A DNA stretch of 64,000 bases from Blochmannia endosymbiont of Camponotus sp. C-003 (GCF_023585685.1 NZ_CP097764.1:310001-374000), one strand, 5' to 3'; positions 21,872 through 32,449 are shown, counted from the first letter of the stretch. Notes: a model not told the origin generated them from the letters alone. Numbers and translations are program-made.

Positions 21872-22072
21872 ATTTATTGATGATATTATACGATGTATAA
21901 TTGTTGTGATTAGTTTTTAACTAAAATATATAGTTATATTTATATAAAAATAAAACATATTTTGATGTGTCATTGGTATTTTAAAGCTGCAATATTTTAA
22001 TCACAAATTGATCTATTTTTATTGATTATATTAGATGTTGTTTTATTTTTTATAAATAATAACAGTATTTCA

Positions 22073-22549
22073 CTATGAAATTATTACATTAACAAATTCT
22101 TGCATAACTTTTCTATACACATTTCTTTTAAAAAAAACGACTCGGCGTATTGGATACCACACACTAACCCATTTCCAGCTATCAAATGTATGATCTTCAT
22201 TGTTTTGTATATTAATATGGGTATCTTTAGATAAAAGTTTTAATAAAAACCACTTTTGTTTTTGACCAAAGCAGATCGGTCTAATTTTCCAACGAATTAA
22301 TTTCTTAGGCAGCCTATAACGTATCCAAGATTGGGTTGAAGATAGAATACGAACATCTTGATAATTCAATCCTATTTCTTCAAATAATTCCCTATACATG
22401 GCTTGTTCTGGAGTTTCTCCGATGTTAATTCCGCCTTGAGGAAATTGCCAGCAGTAATGTTGCTTACATTTTCTGGCCCATAATACCTGTTGTTGAGTAT
22501 TACATAGCACAATTCCTACGTTTAATCGGTAACCGTTACTGTCAATCAC
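22073..22549 (-). CDS. rppH: RNA pyrophosphohydrolase (Nudix)
   Basis: RppH removes pyrophosphate from the 5' end of mRNA and so opens it to RNase E decay. The 158-residue protein has a full Nudix box at 39-61 ([20 protein letters not shown] then IGL) and the family-specific [30 protein letters not shown] and WVSVWYPIR segments. It is shorter than E. coli RppH (176) only at the non-conserved basic tail. The neighbouring ptsP gene of E. coli is missing. Confidence 0.96.
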   Translation of the reverse strand: MIDSNGYRLNVGIVLCNTQQQVLWARKCKQHYCWQFPQGGINIGETPEQAMYRELFEEIGLNYQDVRILSSTQSWIRYRLPKKLIRWKIRPICFGQKQKWFLLKLLSKDTHINIQNNEDHTFDSWKWVSVWYPIRRVVFFKRNVYRKVMQEFVNVIIS

Positions 22550-23188
22550 CAGATGGCCCCAGTTTTATTAAGATATTTTGTTAAATTTTAAATATTCATA
22601 TTCACAACAAAAATAACTGTTCCATTGCATTTTTGTATAAATTTAGGAATTATAAAGTATTTAAAATATATGCAAAGCTGCACATATACCCGCTTTGTTT
22701 ACGTTAGTTAATTAAAATTATTATAGTATCAACATACTTTTTGTATTCTATATTATAATTATAGTTAACTCAAGGAGTTTTATTACGGTGTTGTAAGCTT
22801 AAGTTCGTACTTTTCACAGAAATTTTTAATTAAAAAATTTGATTATAATTTGTGTCAGTGTTCTGATTGAAAGTGATATTGTTAATCATTTTATAAAAAT
22901 TGGAGATATAATATTGCTTATGGAAACATCATTAATAATAATCAATCTATATTTAAAAATTTTAAAATAAAAAGTATAAGAATATGTTTTGATTTGTATC
23001 GTTTGGTTCATAATTTGTTTGTTTTTGTCAAAAACACACATAATAAATAATTCTAAATAAACAAGATAAAAATAAGATTAAAAACAATTATATGAGATAT
23101 AAAAATATTATTTAATTAACATTTTAAATATATTAAATAATGATTTTTTAATAAATATATAGTGTAATATTTAATAATTCTAATACTT
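22550..23188. other. Gene-free gap between lysA and rppH
   Basis: These 639 bases separate two minus-strand genes. E. coli carries lysR and mutH among others in this interval; no remnant is recognisable. A short CAAAGC/GCTTTG inverted repeat lies near 22672-22696. Promoter-like TATAAT hexamers for rppH are abundant but cannot be ranked by eye. Confidence 0.45.
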
Positions 23189-24469
23189 TTATTTATGAAA
23201 ATTTTCCATCGTTTCTAACATAAATAAATCTTCTAGTTTTTGTTTTCGGCGAATTTGACGCATTTTCCCATTTTCAAATAAAACCTCTGGTAATAATGGA
23301 CGCGTATTATAATTAGAAGACATAGAAGCACCGTATGCACCAGTATCATGAAATATTAAATAATCTCCTACTTTTGCTGAACAAGGTAATTTACGCGTCA
23401 ATACTGTTCCATTTATATTTTGTGTAAAAATATCTCCAGATTCGCATAATGGCCCACCAACAACGGTATCACATAATGTTTCTACAATCATGTTGCGATT
23501 ATCTCCGGGTATCAATGAAATATGGTGGTAACTGCCATACATTACTGGGCGCATTAAATCATTATATCCTGCGTCTATTAATACAAAATGACGAGTACCC
23601 ATTTTTTTTACTGCTCTAATTTGTGCAATTAATATCCCTGATTCCGCAACAAGAAAGCGACCAGGCTCTATTTCTAATGTTACTGTGTGATTTAAATGTT
23701 GACTGATGTATTTTCTTGCGTTATTCCATAATTGAAAATAATGATTTACATCTACAACTATGTCGTTGTGTTGATACGGTATTGTTAATCCTCCTCCAGC
23801 AGAAATAACATGTACATCTATTTTATATTTTAAGATTTGCTGAACCATCGCATTACATACTTTAGACAAATGGTCGTATTGTACCCCGGAACCAATATGC
23901 ATATGCAGCCCAATTAATCGTAAATCATAATGATGAATATAATATAAAGCGGTTGGTATATCTTCATGCCAGATACCATGTTTGCTATTTTCTCCTCCAG
24001 TATTAGTTTTTTGATTATGTCCATTTCCAAATCCAGGATTAATACGTAACCATACTTTATGCCCAGGAGAACAAATGCCTAATTGCTCTAACATATCTAT
24101 CGATCCTGCATTAACAACTATATTTAATTTTAATATTCTTAATAGAGTTTCTTCTTCTAAGATGTCAGCAGTGAAAACTATTTCATTACTTTGTTTTCCT
24201 GTTTTAAAGCCAGCTAATAATGCTCGTTCAATTTCTCCTAAAGAAACAGCATCTATTTTCACTCCATGATTGTGCATTAATCGCAAAATATGAATATTAG
24301 AGCAAGATTTTTGAGCGTACCGTATAACATCAAATTGTTTTAATTGTGTAATACGATTAATTATGATTGAGGCATCGTATACCCATACTGGTCCTTTATA
24401 TTTTTGATGTAATTTTTTTAAGCTTTCATAAGGAAGAGAGTTTATTTGCGTACAAATACTATGTGCCAC
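23189..24469 (-). CDS. lysA: Diaminopimelate decarboxylase
   Basis: LysA is the PLP enzyme that decarboxylates meso-diaminopimelate to lysine. The 426-residue product matches E. coli LysA (420). The PLP lysine is Lys54 in YAQKSCSNIHIL; HIGSG, the glycine-rich ISAGGGLTIPY and EIEPGRFLVAESG follow, and GPLCESGD and HDTGAYGASMSSNYN complete the active site. The adjacent regulator gene lysR of E. coli is absent, so regulation by lysine is presumably lost. With dapD at 10303 it supports retained lysine synthesis, plausible as a nutrient supply to the host. Confidence 0.97.
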   Translation of the reverse strand: MAHSICTQINSLPYESLKKLHQKYKGPVWVYDASIIINRITQLKQFDVIRYAQKSCSNIHILRLMHNHGVKIDAVSLGEIERALLAGFKTGKQSNEIVFTADILEEETLLRILKLNIVVNAGSIDMLEQLGICSPGHKVWLRINPGFGNGHNQKTNTGGENSKHGIWHEDIPTALYYIHHYDLRLIGLHMHIGSGVQYDHLSKVCNAMVQQILKYKIDVHVISAGGGLTIPYQHNDIVVDVNHYFQLWNNARKYISQHLNHTVTLEIEPGRFLVAESGILIAQIRAVKKMGTRHFVLIDAGYNDLMRPVMYGSYHHISLIPGDNRNMIVETLCDTVVGGPLCESGDIFTQNINGTVLTRKLPCSAKVGDYLIFHDTGAYGASMSSNYNTRPLLPEVLFENGKMRQIRRKQKLEDLFMLETMENFHK

Positions 24470-24645
24470 GCTATATTCCTATTATCTTTGTTGTATATAT
24501 GTCAATATCAAGATGTTTAGAGATTGTATCTCTAATACATATATTTTGGAAATATTAAACATAGATTTGTATTATGAAAAAGTGATCAGATAAATCATCA
24601 ATATGTAATCATGTCTTAAGTACACTGCGAAAATATGAATAAATT

Positions 24646-26175
24646 TTACTTTGGGCGAAGTGTAGGAAATAAAATCACATCACGAATAGTATGATTATTG
24701 GTTAGCAGCATGATCAAACGATCAATTCCTATTCCAATACCTGCTGTAGGGGGTAATCCATATTCTAATGCAATTAGATAATCTGAATCATAATTTATGT
24801 GAACATTATTATTATTATTTTTATCTCTTTTTTCATATGTTTGTTTTAAAAAACGTTTTTTTTGATCTTCTGGATCGTTTAATTCTGAAAAACCATTTCC
24901 TATTTCTCGCCCAGCAATAAAAAGTTCAAATCGATCGGCACACTCTGGATTGGTATCATTACGACGTGCTAATGGAGATACTTCTATCGGATAAGAAGTA
25001 ATGCAAGTTGGTTGAATTATTTTTTTTTCTATTGCTTCTTCAAAAATAGCCATGTGTATTCTATGTAACGTCCAGTAATTCTTAATTTTAATGCCAATTG
25101 ATTTTGCAATAGAAATAGCAGTGTATATATCGTCTATATTTTGGAATTTAGTTTCTGGTAGATAATGAAATATAGCTTCTTTTATACTAATTTGCGTAAA
25201 AGGATGTTGAAAATCTAATTCATAATTTCCATAATTTATGATATTTTTACCTAATACTTTTTGTGTTACCGATTTTAATAAATCTTGAACCAAACTGATG
25301 ATATCGCGATAATCGGCATAAGCCATATATATTTCCATCATTGTAAACTCAGGATTATGATGTGAAGATATACCTTCATTACGAAAATTACGATTTATTT
25401 CAAATATTCGTTCGAAACCACCTATCACTAATTTTTTTAGATATAATTCTGGAGCGATGCGTAGATACATATCGATTCCTAATTTATTATGATGTGTAAT
25501 GAAAGGATGTGCTATAGCTCCTCCTGCGATTGTATGCATCATTGGTGTCTCTACTTCCATGAAATTATTTTTCATCATGAATTGACGTATTTCAGAAATA
25601 ATTAAAGAACGTATCCTAAATGTTTTTCTTGTTTTTTCATTAATAATTAAGTCTAAATATCTTTGACGATATTTTGTTTCTTGATTGTTTAAACCATGAA
25701 ATTTATCTGGTAATGGACGTAATGCTTTAGTTAACAATCGAATTTCTTTGCAATATATTGATAGTTCCCCAGTACGCGTTCTAAATAATGTTCCGCGTGC
25801 TCCTATGATATCTCCTAAATCCCATTGTTTTATATTTTCATCGTATAAATTTATTGATAATGAATCAGCAGTAATATACAATTGTATGCAACCTTCAATA
25901 TCTCGTATAGTTATAAAAGATGCTTTTCCCATGATACGTTGACTGATTATGCGTCCTGCTATGTTGACTTCAATGTTTAATTGTATTAATTCTGAATTGG
26001 ATGTATGAGCGTATTTTTTGTGTAGTTGATTAGAAATAGAACTACGACGAAAATTATTTGGAAATGCTGCGCCTTTTTTACGGAGTTTTGATAGTTTTTT
26101 TCGACGAATATTTAATTCATCATCGACATTAAATTTTTTATGTGATTGATCTTTTGAATATATGCGTTTAGTCAT
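24646..26175 (-). CDS. lysS: Lysyl-tRNA synthetase (class II)
   Basis: LysS charges tRNA-Lys. The 509-residue protein (E. coli 505) has an N-terminal OB-fold anticodon-binding domain (about 55-160, with [19 protein letters not shown]) and a class II catalytic domain: motif 2 [20 protein letters not shown] and motif 3 [13 protein letters not shown]. It overlaps the 3' end of prfB by eight bases, the same prfB-lysS operon as in E. coli, so the two are probably translationally coupled. Confidence 0.97.
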   Translation of the reverse strand: MTKRIYSKDQSHKKFNVDDELNIRRKKLSKLRKKGAAFPNNFRRSSISNQLHKKYAHTSNSELIQLNIEVNIAGRIISQRIMGKASFITIRDIEGCIQLYITADSLSINLYDENIKQWDLGDIIGARGTLFRTRTGELSIYCKEIRLLTKALRPLPDKFHGLNNQETKYRQRYLDLIINEKTRKTFRIRSLIISEIRQFMMKNNFMEVETPMMHTIAGGAIAHPFITHHNKLGIDMYLRIAPELYLKKLVIGGFERIFEINRNFRNEGISSHHNPEFTMMEIYMAYADYRDIISLVQDLLKSVTQKVLGKNIINYGNYELDFQHPFTQISIKEAIFHYLPETKFQNIDDIYTAISIAKSIGIKIKNYWTLHRIHMAIFEEAIEKKIIQPTCITSYPIEVSPLARRNDTNPECADRFELFIAGREIGNGFSELNDPEDQKKRFLKQTYEKRDKNNNNNVHINYDSDYLIALEYGLPPTAGIGIGIDRLIMLLTNNHTIRDVILFPTLRPK

Positions 26176-27281
26176 TGTAAGTCTCGCTTAGAGTATTTTT
26201 GATGCTAATTTTTATGAAATCGTCTAGATCTCCATCTAAAACAGCTTTAACATTACGTTTTTCAAAACCAGTACGCAAATCTTTAACTCTAGAATTATCC
26301 AAAATATAAGATCGTATTTGACTACCCCAAGTGATATTTACTTTGTTGTTTTCTCTCATTTTTTTTTCATAATTTTTTTTTTGTAATTCAAGCTCATATA
26401 ATTTAGCTTTTAGTTGCTTCATGGCTTGATTTTTATTTTTGTGTTGTGAACGATCACTTTGACATTGGGTAACGATATTTGTCGGTATATGGGTAATGCG
26501 TACTGCAGATTCTGTACGGTTGACATGTTGACCTCCTGCTCCAGAAGCTCGATAAACATCACAACGTAAATCTTCTGGACGAATGTGAATATTTATACTA
26601 TCATCTAATTCTGGATACACAAATACTGAAGCAAATGAAGTATGACGTCTTCCAGCAGAATCAAAAGGACTTTTACGTACCAACCTGTGTACACCAGATT
26701 CAGTGCGTAACCAACCATATGCATAAGACCCAATAACTTGAACAGTGACAGATTTTATCCCAGTGATTTCTCCTGTTGATTCTTCAATAATTTCGGTGAT
26801 AAAGCCTTTATGATCCATCCAACGTAGGTACATGCGTAATAACATACTAGCCCAATCCTGTGCTTCAGTTCCTCCGGATCCTGATTGAATATCGACATAA
26901 CAATTTGAATCATCATATTTTCCTATAAACATACGACTCATCTCTAATTGAGATAACGTACGTTCTAAATCAATTAATTGATCGTGAATTTCAGAAAGCA
27001 GGATCTTGTCATATTCTTCCGTTAATTCTAATAAATCATTTAAATCTACTAAATTTTTATAAAGTTGATCAACAATATTGATAAAAATTTTTAAAGAAGA
27101 TGACTTTTGTCTGAGAATTTTTGCTGTTTTAGGATTTTTCCAAATATCGGGTGATTTTAGTTTGTTGCTAATTGTTTCAAAATATTTTTTTTTGAGATCG
27201 TAGTCAAAAATCATCCTTGAACTTAAATATTCTATTTAACATAAGTTGAATATGTTGTTTAATAAGATTGATATCTACCAT
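26168..27281 (-). CDS. prfB: Peptide chain release factor 2, made by programmed +1 frameshift
   Basis: RF2 releases peptides at UGA and UAA. The true gene starts at the ATG at 27281, preceded by AAGGAA; 25 codons run to an in-frame UGA at 27206-27204. Skipping the base at 27206 joins codon 25 to GAC TAC GAT (DYD) and the long frame ending at 26168, giving a 370-residue protein (E. coli 365). The first residues [12 protein letters not shown] parallel MFEINPVNNRIQ of E. coli, and the UGA is codon 26 in both. The codon-recognition motif SPF and the catalytic GGQ ([13 protein letters not shown]) are present. The ATG at 27214 in the long frame lies inside the frameshift signal and is unlikely to be the real start. 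Confidence 0.95.
27203..27218 (-). promoter_or_regulatory. RF2 autoregulatory +1 frameshift site
   Basis: Reading on the minus strand the site is AAG GAT GAT TTT TGA C. The AAGGA acts as the internal Shine-Dalgarno element at the same distance from the stop as AGGGGG in E. coli, UUU is the slip codon and UGA the poorly read stop followed by C. Because a U follows UUU, tRNA-Phe can re-pair perfectly in the +1 frame. Low RF2 lets the shift happen, which raises RF2. Confidence 0.92.
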
Positions 27282-27768
27282 AAAATTTTATTCCTTAAGA
27301 TGTATATTTTTATTCATTGTTATTTTATATGGTATATATATACTAATATAGTGAATTCAATTGAGTAGCAATTCTCTACTTAATATCTATAAGAACGTAT
27401 AATTTCTTATGATATCAGTTATATAATTTAGTTTTGATTTTTTTTTGATCATTATCACTAAAATGAGTTATTAGTTATATATAAATTCGAACTGTCGTAT
27501 ATGTTTTTATTTATTTTATTGGAGGTAAAACTGTAGATAATCATACATTACAAAGATAATAGCATTCAATCAATGATTGTTATGTGTTTGTAACTATTTA
27601 TTATTATATTAACTATATATAGTGCGAAATAGATAATTGTTCAATTATTAGATTTACGATAATACATAATTAACGTGTGGCTCAATTTTTGTTGAGCGTA
27701 ATATGTAGACATTTAAGTAATGGAATGGAATTGATATATAGTTATTTTTATTCATAAGGAGAGATATA
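27282..27768. other. Divergent region between prfB and ygfZ
   Basis: The 487 bases must hold promoters for both genes. A six-base inverted repeat, GCTCAA at 27680-27685 and TTGAGC at 27692-27697, lies about 70 bases before ygfZ. No open frame or RNA gene is recognised. Confidence 0.45.
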
Positions 27769-28761
27769 GTGTTTTCTCATACGACTTTTTCAGGACAGTA
27801 CCCTGTTCCCTCAAAAGATTTGCCCCTAACATTTATCTCCTTAGAAGAATGGACGTTAGTGAAATTATGTGGACCAGATGTTATACAATGTTTACATAAT
27901 CAATTTACTTGTGATATTCAAAATTTAGATGAACATAAATATAGTTTTGCAGCACATTGTAATCCAAAAGGCAAAATGATTAGCAATATGTATGTTTTTC
28001 ATTTTAAAAATCAAGAAATGGCATTGATTGAACGTTTAAATATATGCAAGAAACAAATAGAAGAAATGAAAAAATATATGGTATTTTCTAATGTTACTGT
28101 TGTCCCTGATTACGATGCAATACTTATTGGAATAGCTGGAAGAAATGCAAGAAATCATTTAAGTATGTTTTTTTCAGTGCTTCCAAATGAGACGCATACA
28201 ATAATTCATGCTCAAGATGTAACTTTACTTTACTTTAGTGCGCCATCGGAACGATTTTTATTGATTATTAATAAAAAATCAGTATTAGATCGCTTGTTAA
28301 ATGAATCACAATTTCACATACAACTTAACGATAGTCGCCAATGGGTATCGTTGGATATGGAAGCAGGTTATCCAATTATTGAGCCAACGACTAGTGAATT
28401 ATTTATCCCTCAAGCTGTTAATATGGATATATTACAGGGTATTAGTTTTGATAAGGGTTGTTATATTGGACAAGAATCTATTGCGCGCATTAAATATCGT
28501 GGATGTAACAAACAAACGTTATGTCGGTTAAATGGTGTCATTGATTATACGAATCGTTATAAATTGCCTGCAGCTGGTGATCAGGTAGAGTTAAAAGTAA
28601 ATAATCAATACTGGAAAAATATTGGAGTTGTTTTGCATTCCTGTCAAATTAAAAAAAATAATGTATGGGTACAAGTAGTGTTAAATAGATCGATTTTAGA
28701 GCCTTCAGAATTGAGAATTACAAATATACAAACTCATGACAGTCTTATTTTTCATTATTGA
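27769..28761 (+). CDS. ygfZ: YgfZ, folate-dependent protein for Fe-S cluster enzymes
   Basis: YgfZ is a tetrahydrofolate-binding protein related to GcvT that supports certain Fe-S enzymes and tRNA modification. The 330-residue protein matches E. coli YgfZ (326), including the family motif KGCYIGQE with its functional Cys (around residue 230) and the N-terminal AAHCNPKGKMISN. The start is a GTG preceded by AAGGAGAG at 27756-27763, a strong ribosome-binding site. Fe-S clients in this window include MutY. Confidence 0.95.
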   Translation: MFSHTTFSGQYPVPSKDLPLTFISLEEWTLVKLCGPDVIQCLHNQFTCDIQNLDEHKYSFAAHCNPKGKMISNMYVFHFKNQEMALIERLNICKKQIEEMKKYMVFSNVTVVPDYDAILIGIAGRNARNHLSMFFSVLPNETHTIIHAQDVTLLYFSAPSERFLLIINKKSVLDRLLNESQFHIQLNDSRQWVSLDMEAGYPIIEPTTSELFIPQAVNMDILQGISFDKGCYIGQESIARIKYRGCNKQTLCRLNGVIDYTNRYKLPAAGDQVELKVNNQYWKNIGVVLHSCQIKKNNVWVQVVLNRSILEPSELRITNIQTHDSLIFHY

Positions 28762-28802
28762 TATTTGATTAATTTAAATGATTTTTTAATAGACTAATGC
28801 TT

Positions 28803-30023
28803 TTAGTTATAATGGTCTTTTAGTAACCATTCCGGCATATTATTTAAGCCCATAATACGATGTAAAATATGCATTTTTAAATTGGGAACAGTGTTTATCA
28901 GATAATAAATAAAACATTGTATGTATTTTACAAGATTATTTTTATTGTGAAGAAACATATACATATGTGGCATATACATGAAGTCTTTAATTATTCTGTG
29001 TTTTCTATTGTGTTCATAATATTTTAAATAACTATAGTATCCAATATCTTTGTTACTTTCTTTTAGATTCTTTAGATAATGTAATAAAATTGCTGCATCT
29101 ATCAGTTCTGAATTGATATTTTGAAAAAATAAAGGACACATGGTGTGTGCGGCGTTGCCTAATAATACTAAACGATGGTTTGTACATTTATGTGTATATT
29201 GCATTCTAAGTAGTGAAATGTTATATTTTTTATTATCACACATAATACAAAGACCGAGTATATTGCAAATTTTAATTAACGCTTCATTAATAGATTGATC
29301 GGCATCGGATACATATAAATACTTTTTAGCAGCATATGGAGGCAATAACCAAAAAACAACGGAGAGATGCATATTTTTTAATGGTAATAACATTACTAAT
29401 CCATCGTTATGAACAATATAACGAAGAATGCTGTTGTGGGTTTTCTCGGTTTGAATAATAGTAGTTAATCCATAATATTTATTATCTCTAAATATTATGG
29501 AAAGATTTGCAGCGTTTCTTACCCAAGAATTTATTCCATCTGCTCCTATTACTAATTTAGCTTTAAATGTATAATTATTGGCTATTGTAATAAATGCTGC
29601 ATCTTCATGATAATTGATTGATTCAGGTACGTATGAAGAAATAAATGTGATATTTTTTAATTGTTGTGCACGATCAATTAAAGCTTGATATATTAAATGT
29701 TTATCAATAATATATCCTAAATCAAGGTATCCTAAGTAACCGGAATTAAAAACAATTTTACTTATATTATGATTTTTAAGAATTTCCAGTTTATGTAATG
29801 CAACAGAGAAATCTGATATTTTTGGATGCCAAATTTTTAAATATTGAAGAATTTTTATGCTAGTTATATTAACTAATGATGTTTCCAAATCCCATAGATT
29901 TGCTTCATACGTATGAAAATGTGTATGTTCTATAATTGCAATACGAAAACCATCACCTAATCCACAGGCTAATGCTAGTCCAGCGATTCCTTGATTTACA
30001 ATTAATAGATCGAAACTGTCCAT
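28803..30023 (-). CDS. ubiI: UbiI-like FAD monooxygenase with eroded cofactor motifs
   Basis: UbiI (VisC) hydroxylates C5 of the ubiquinone ring. The 406-residue frame aligns with E. coli UbiI (400) from end to end, is adjacent to ubiH as in E. coli, and ends in MGLNNMPEWLL. However, FAD-binding motifs are degraded: the N-terminal GxGxxG has become NQGIAG; the Arg of the LRVSAIN segment is lost (LETSLVN); the late motif GDAAHxxHPLAGQGVNLG reads GNAAHTMCPLFFQNINSE. The middle motif (LVIGADGINSWVRN) is kept. The open frame could encode a structural member of the Ubi complex, a divergent enzyme, or a gene starting to decay. Confidence 0.85.
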   Translation of the reverse strand: MDSFDLLIVNQGIAGLALACGLGDGFRIAIIEHTHFHTYEANLWDLETSLVNITSIKILQYLKIWHPKISDFSVALHKLEILKNHNISKIVFNSGYLGYLDLGYIIDKHLIYQALIDRAQQLKNITFISSYVPESINYHEDAAFITIANNYTFKAKLVIGADGINSWVRNAANLSIIFRDNKYYGLTTIIQTEKTHNSILRYIVHNDGLVMLLPLKNMHLSVVFWLLPPYAAKKYLYVSDADQSINEALIKICNILGLCIMCDNKKYNISLLRMQYTHKCTNHRLVLLGNAAHTMCPLFFQNINSELIDAAILLHYLKNLKESNKDIGYYSYLKYYEHNRKHRIIKDFMYMPHMYMFLHNKNNLVKYIQCFIYYLINTVPNLKMHILHRIMGLNNMPEWLLKDHYN

Positions 30024-30048
30024 ATTATTGTTTATTTCAATAAAAAAA

Positions 30049-31239
30049 TTAATCTGTTTTCCAATTTAATATTGTATTTACCAAAAGGCGCCTTAGAAAG
30101 GTACTGTAGTGAACAAAAAATAAACCCATACTTCGAGCAATAATCAATGGTAAGCAATGATTGCTAAATAGACGCACTAATCCATCAGTGATGGTAATGG
30201 TTCTATATTGATCTAAATACCTGTGTTTCTGGTATGTATTTAGCACAGAATAGTCTCCAATATCTACATTCTGATATAGTGCTTGTGTAATTATTTTCGA
30301 CAACACTACAATATCACGTAATCCAAGATTAAATCCTTGCCCTGCAATAGGATGTAGACTTTGCGCCGCATTTCCGACTAATGCCAATCTGTGACTAATG
30401 TGACTATTTGCTCGGGTTAGCCAAAGATCGTAAAAATATCTTTTTCCTACATCTAAAATTTTTCCTAATTTCCATCCGAATACATTTTGTAATTCTTGAG
30501 AAAATTTATCTTTCTTCCATGTAGATACTTCTTTTTTTTGCTTGTCAGAAATACACCAAATTAAAAAACTAAAATCGTTAGCCATCGGTAATATTGCTAA
30601 TGGTCCATGTTCTGTAAATTTTTCAAAAGCTCTTCCAAAATGCGGTATTTCAGTAGTAATTTTAGAAACTATAGCAGTTTGTTGATAATTCCATCTGAAC
30701 CATTTTATACCACAATTAGAAGCTAATGTGGAATCAGTACCATCTGCCGCTACCATTAATTTTGAAATAATTTGATGACCATTATTTAAAATAATTATAT
30801 TGTTTTTTTTTCCGCGCTTGATTTTTTGTAGAGTTGCTGGGCAATATACAGTCACAGTTGATTTTTTATGTAAAAAATCAAATAACTTTTTTTTAAAAAT
30901 GTTTAATTCGATAACATAACCTAATTCTGATAATTGATAATCTTGAGCATTAATGAATATTTTATGTAACCGATGATATTCACTGATCTCTACTTGTTTT
31001 ATAACAGTGGAGCAAGAAGATAAAATTGAAGCCATATTAATTCGTATCAATTCAGAATAAGCTCCTCGTGATAAAGCTATTACATGAGGAGGGTATATAT
31101 TCGAAGATAATTTTGTATCATAACAATAAGGAGAATGTTGTTCTATTAAAGATATCTCTAGGTCTCCTTTGGTTAATTTAGATAACATTAAGGCTAGTAT
31201 TGCGCCTGTCATTCCTCCGCCATTTATAACAATAGACAT
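30049..31239 (-). CDS. ubiH: 2-octaprenyl-6-methoxyphenol hydroxylase
   Basis: UbiH is the FAD monooxygenase that hydroxylates C1 in ubiquinone synthesis. The 396-residue protein matches E. coli UbiH (392). Its FAD motifs are intact: INGGGMTGAILAL at the N-terminus, IALSRGAYSEL, VAADGTDSTLA, and GNAAQSLHPIAGQGFNLGLRD. This contrasts with the neighbouring ubiI, 25 bases downstream. The upstream E. coli partners pepP and ygfB are absent. Ubiquinol is the substrate of the cyo oxidase in this window. Confidence 0.96.
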   Translation of the reverse strand: MSIVINGGGMTGAILALMLSKLTKGDLEISLIEQHSPYCYDTKLSSNIYPPHVIALSRGAYSELIRINMASILSSCSTVIKQVEISEYHRLHKIFINAQDYQLSELGYVIELNIFKKKLFDFLHKKSTVTVYCPATLQKIKRGKKNNIIILNNGHQIISKLMVAADGTDSTLASNCGIKWFRWNYQQTAIVSKITTEIPHFGRAFEKFTEHGPLAILPMANDFSFLIWCISDKQKKEVSTWKKDKFSQELQNVFGWKLGKILDVGKRYFYDLWLTRANSHISHRLALVGNAAQSLHPIAGQGFNLGLRDIVVLSKIITQALYQNVDIGDYSVLNTYQKHRYLDQYRTITITDGLVRLFSNHCLPLIIARSMGLFFVHYSTFLRRLLVNTILNWKTD

Positions 31240-32104
31240 TGATTATTTATTACTTAACGTATGAATACTTTAAATTTAGTATTTGAAAAAATATAGCGTA
31301 TAAATTAATATAATCGGATTCAATTTGAAAATATTAATATTATATATCTTAGTAATGTAATTTTTATATAATTTAATACTCGACATAAGTTAGTTAACCA
31401 TATAACAACAAAAAACATAATATGTAAACATCTTTGTAAGAATTAATATACTAGTAGATAAAGTATATTTTTAGTTAATTGAAATATGGGTTCGACACGC
31501 ATGTCAAAATTTTTCGTATTCATTGTGTAGTATAACTAATAAGATTAAAATCTAATTGCAATAATTCTTATTCATTATAAAATATGAGATGTATTTATGC
31601 TATTAAATGACGATCATAAAAATATGAGAATTGACTGTAATATAATTTCAGTGGTTAGTGTTTATAGTAAATAAGCTTATATTTACAAAACATCCAAACT
31701 ATTACTTGTATTAATAAAATGAATTGCAGTGGTTTATAGTATATTGAATATTCATATTTTTATTTTAAATGTATCCGGTTTGCAAATATCTTTGTAGCCT
31801 ATAGCCGCTATGAGCTACAAAGATATTTTATAATTTTTTTGAAATACCTAATTTTCTAATTTTACTATATTTACATACATATTAATTATCTTCTATATAA
31901 GATATTTTTATGTTTAATATTTTCAAGAACTTAATAATGATTAATTGCTGTACGTGTTTAAAATGAAACAATGATTATTATTTTTTAATCAAATATTTAT
32001 GTACAAAATAAAATTTTGGTATGCGCCTATAACTCATATAGTAATTATTGCAATAATATGATTATTGAAAGTATAAACAAATTGAATTTTTTCAGGAAAG
32101 AAAT
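31240..32104. other. Gene-free divergent region between ubiH and zapA (pepP and ygfB lost)
   Basis: E. coli has ygfB and pepP here on the ubiH strand; no remnant is visible. The most striking element in these 865 bases is a long hairpin at 31784-31828. A motif resembling a T-arm (GGGTTCGACA near 31488) has no matching tRNA around it. The last 30 bases hold the zapA ribosome-binding site. Confidence 0.5.
31784..31828 (+). terminator. Perfect 15-base-pair hairpin followed by a T run
   Basis: The arms 31784-31798 and 31814-31828 are perfect complements; the 15-base loop contains its own ATAG/CTAT mini-stem. Five bases after the stem comes a run of seven T (31834-31840), so on the plus strand this has the form of an intrinsic terminator. 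No plus-strand gene lies upstream, the nearest upstream gene (ubiH) being on the minus strand, so what it would terminate is unknown. It could also be part of the zapA leader. Confidence 0.55.
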
Positions 32105-32449
32105 ATGAATGAACAACCAATAGATATTCAAATTTTCGGTCGAACATTACGTATCAATTGTCCGCTTCAACAACAGGATGCTTTAAATAAGGCGGTAGAA
32201 GATTTAACTCAACGTTTGCAGGATTTAAAAATCAGAACAAGAGTAACTAATGCCGAACAATTAGTATTTATAGTTGCTTTAAATGTATGTCATGAATTGG
32301 CTCAGGAGAAATTAAAAACGAGTGAATATGCAGCTAATATTGAGCAACATATTCTGTTGTTACAACAAACTATCGAAAGAGCTTTAATTGCACATACCCA
32401 TATTACTGAACATGCTAATAGATCATTGGAATGTTCTAAACACCTATAA
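32105..32449 (+). CDS. zapA: Cell division protein ZapA
   Basis: ZapA bundles FtsZ filaments at midcell. The 114-residue protein matches E. coli ZapA (109): [20 protein letters not shown] (small globular head) and [20 protein letters not shown] leading into a C-terminal coiled coil (about 60-105). AGGAAAG lies six to eight bases before the ATG. In E. coli it is followed by the 6S RNA gene and fau; fau follows here. Confidence 0.95.
   Translation: MNEQPIDIQIFGRTLRINCPLQQQDALNKAVEDLTQRLQDLKIRTRVTNAEQLVFIVALNVCHELAQEKLKTSEYAANIEQHILLLQQTIERALIAHTHITEHANRSLECSKHL

Noticed and set aside
27212-27214. ATG at 27214 as the start of prfB
   Set aside because: It lies inside the frameshift signal and would omit the conserved N-terminal 25 residues; the upstream ATG at 27281 has a good ribosome-binding site.
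31486-31505. T-arm-like GGGTTCGACACGC, considered as a tRNA
   Set aside because: The putative T stem has a mismatch and no acceptor, D or anticodon arms can be folded around it.
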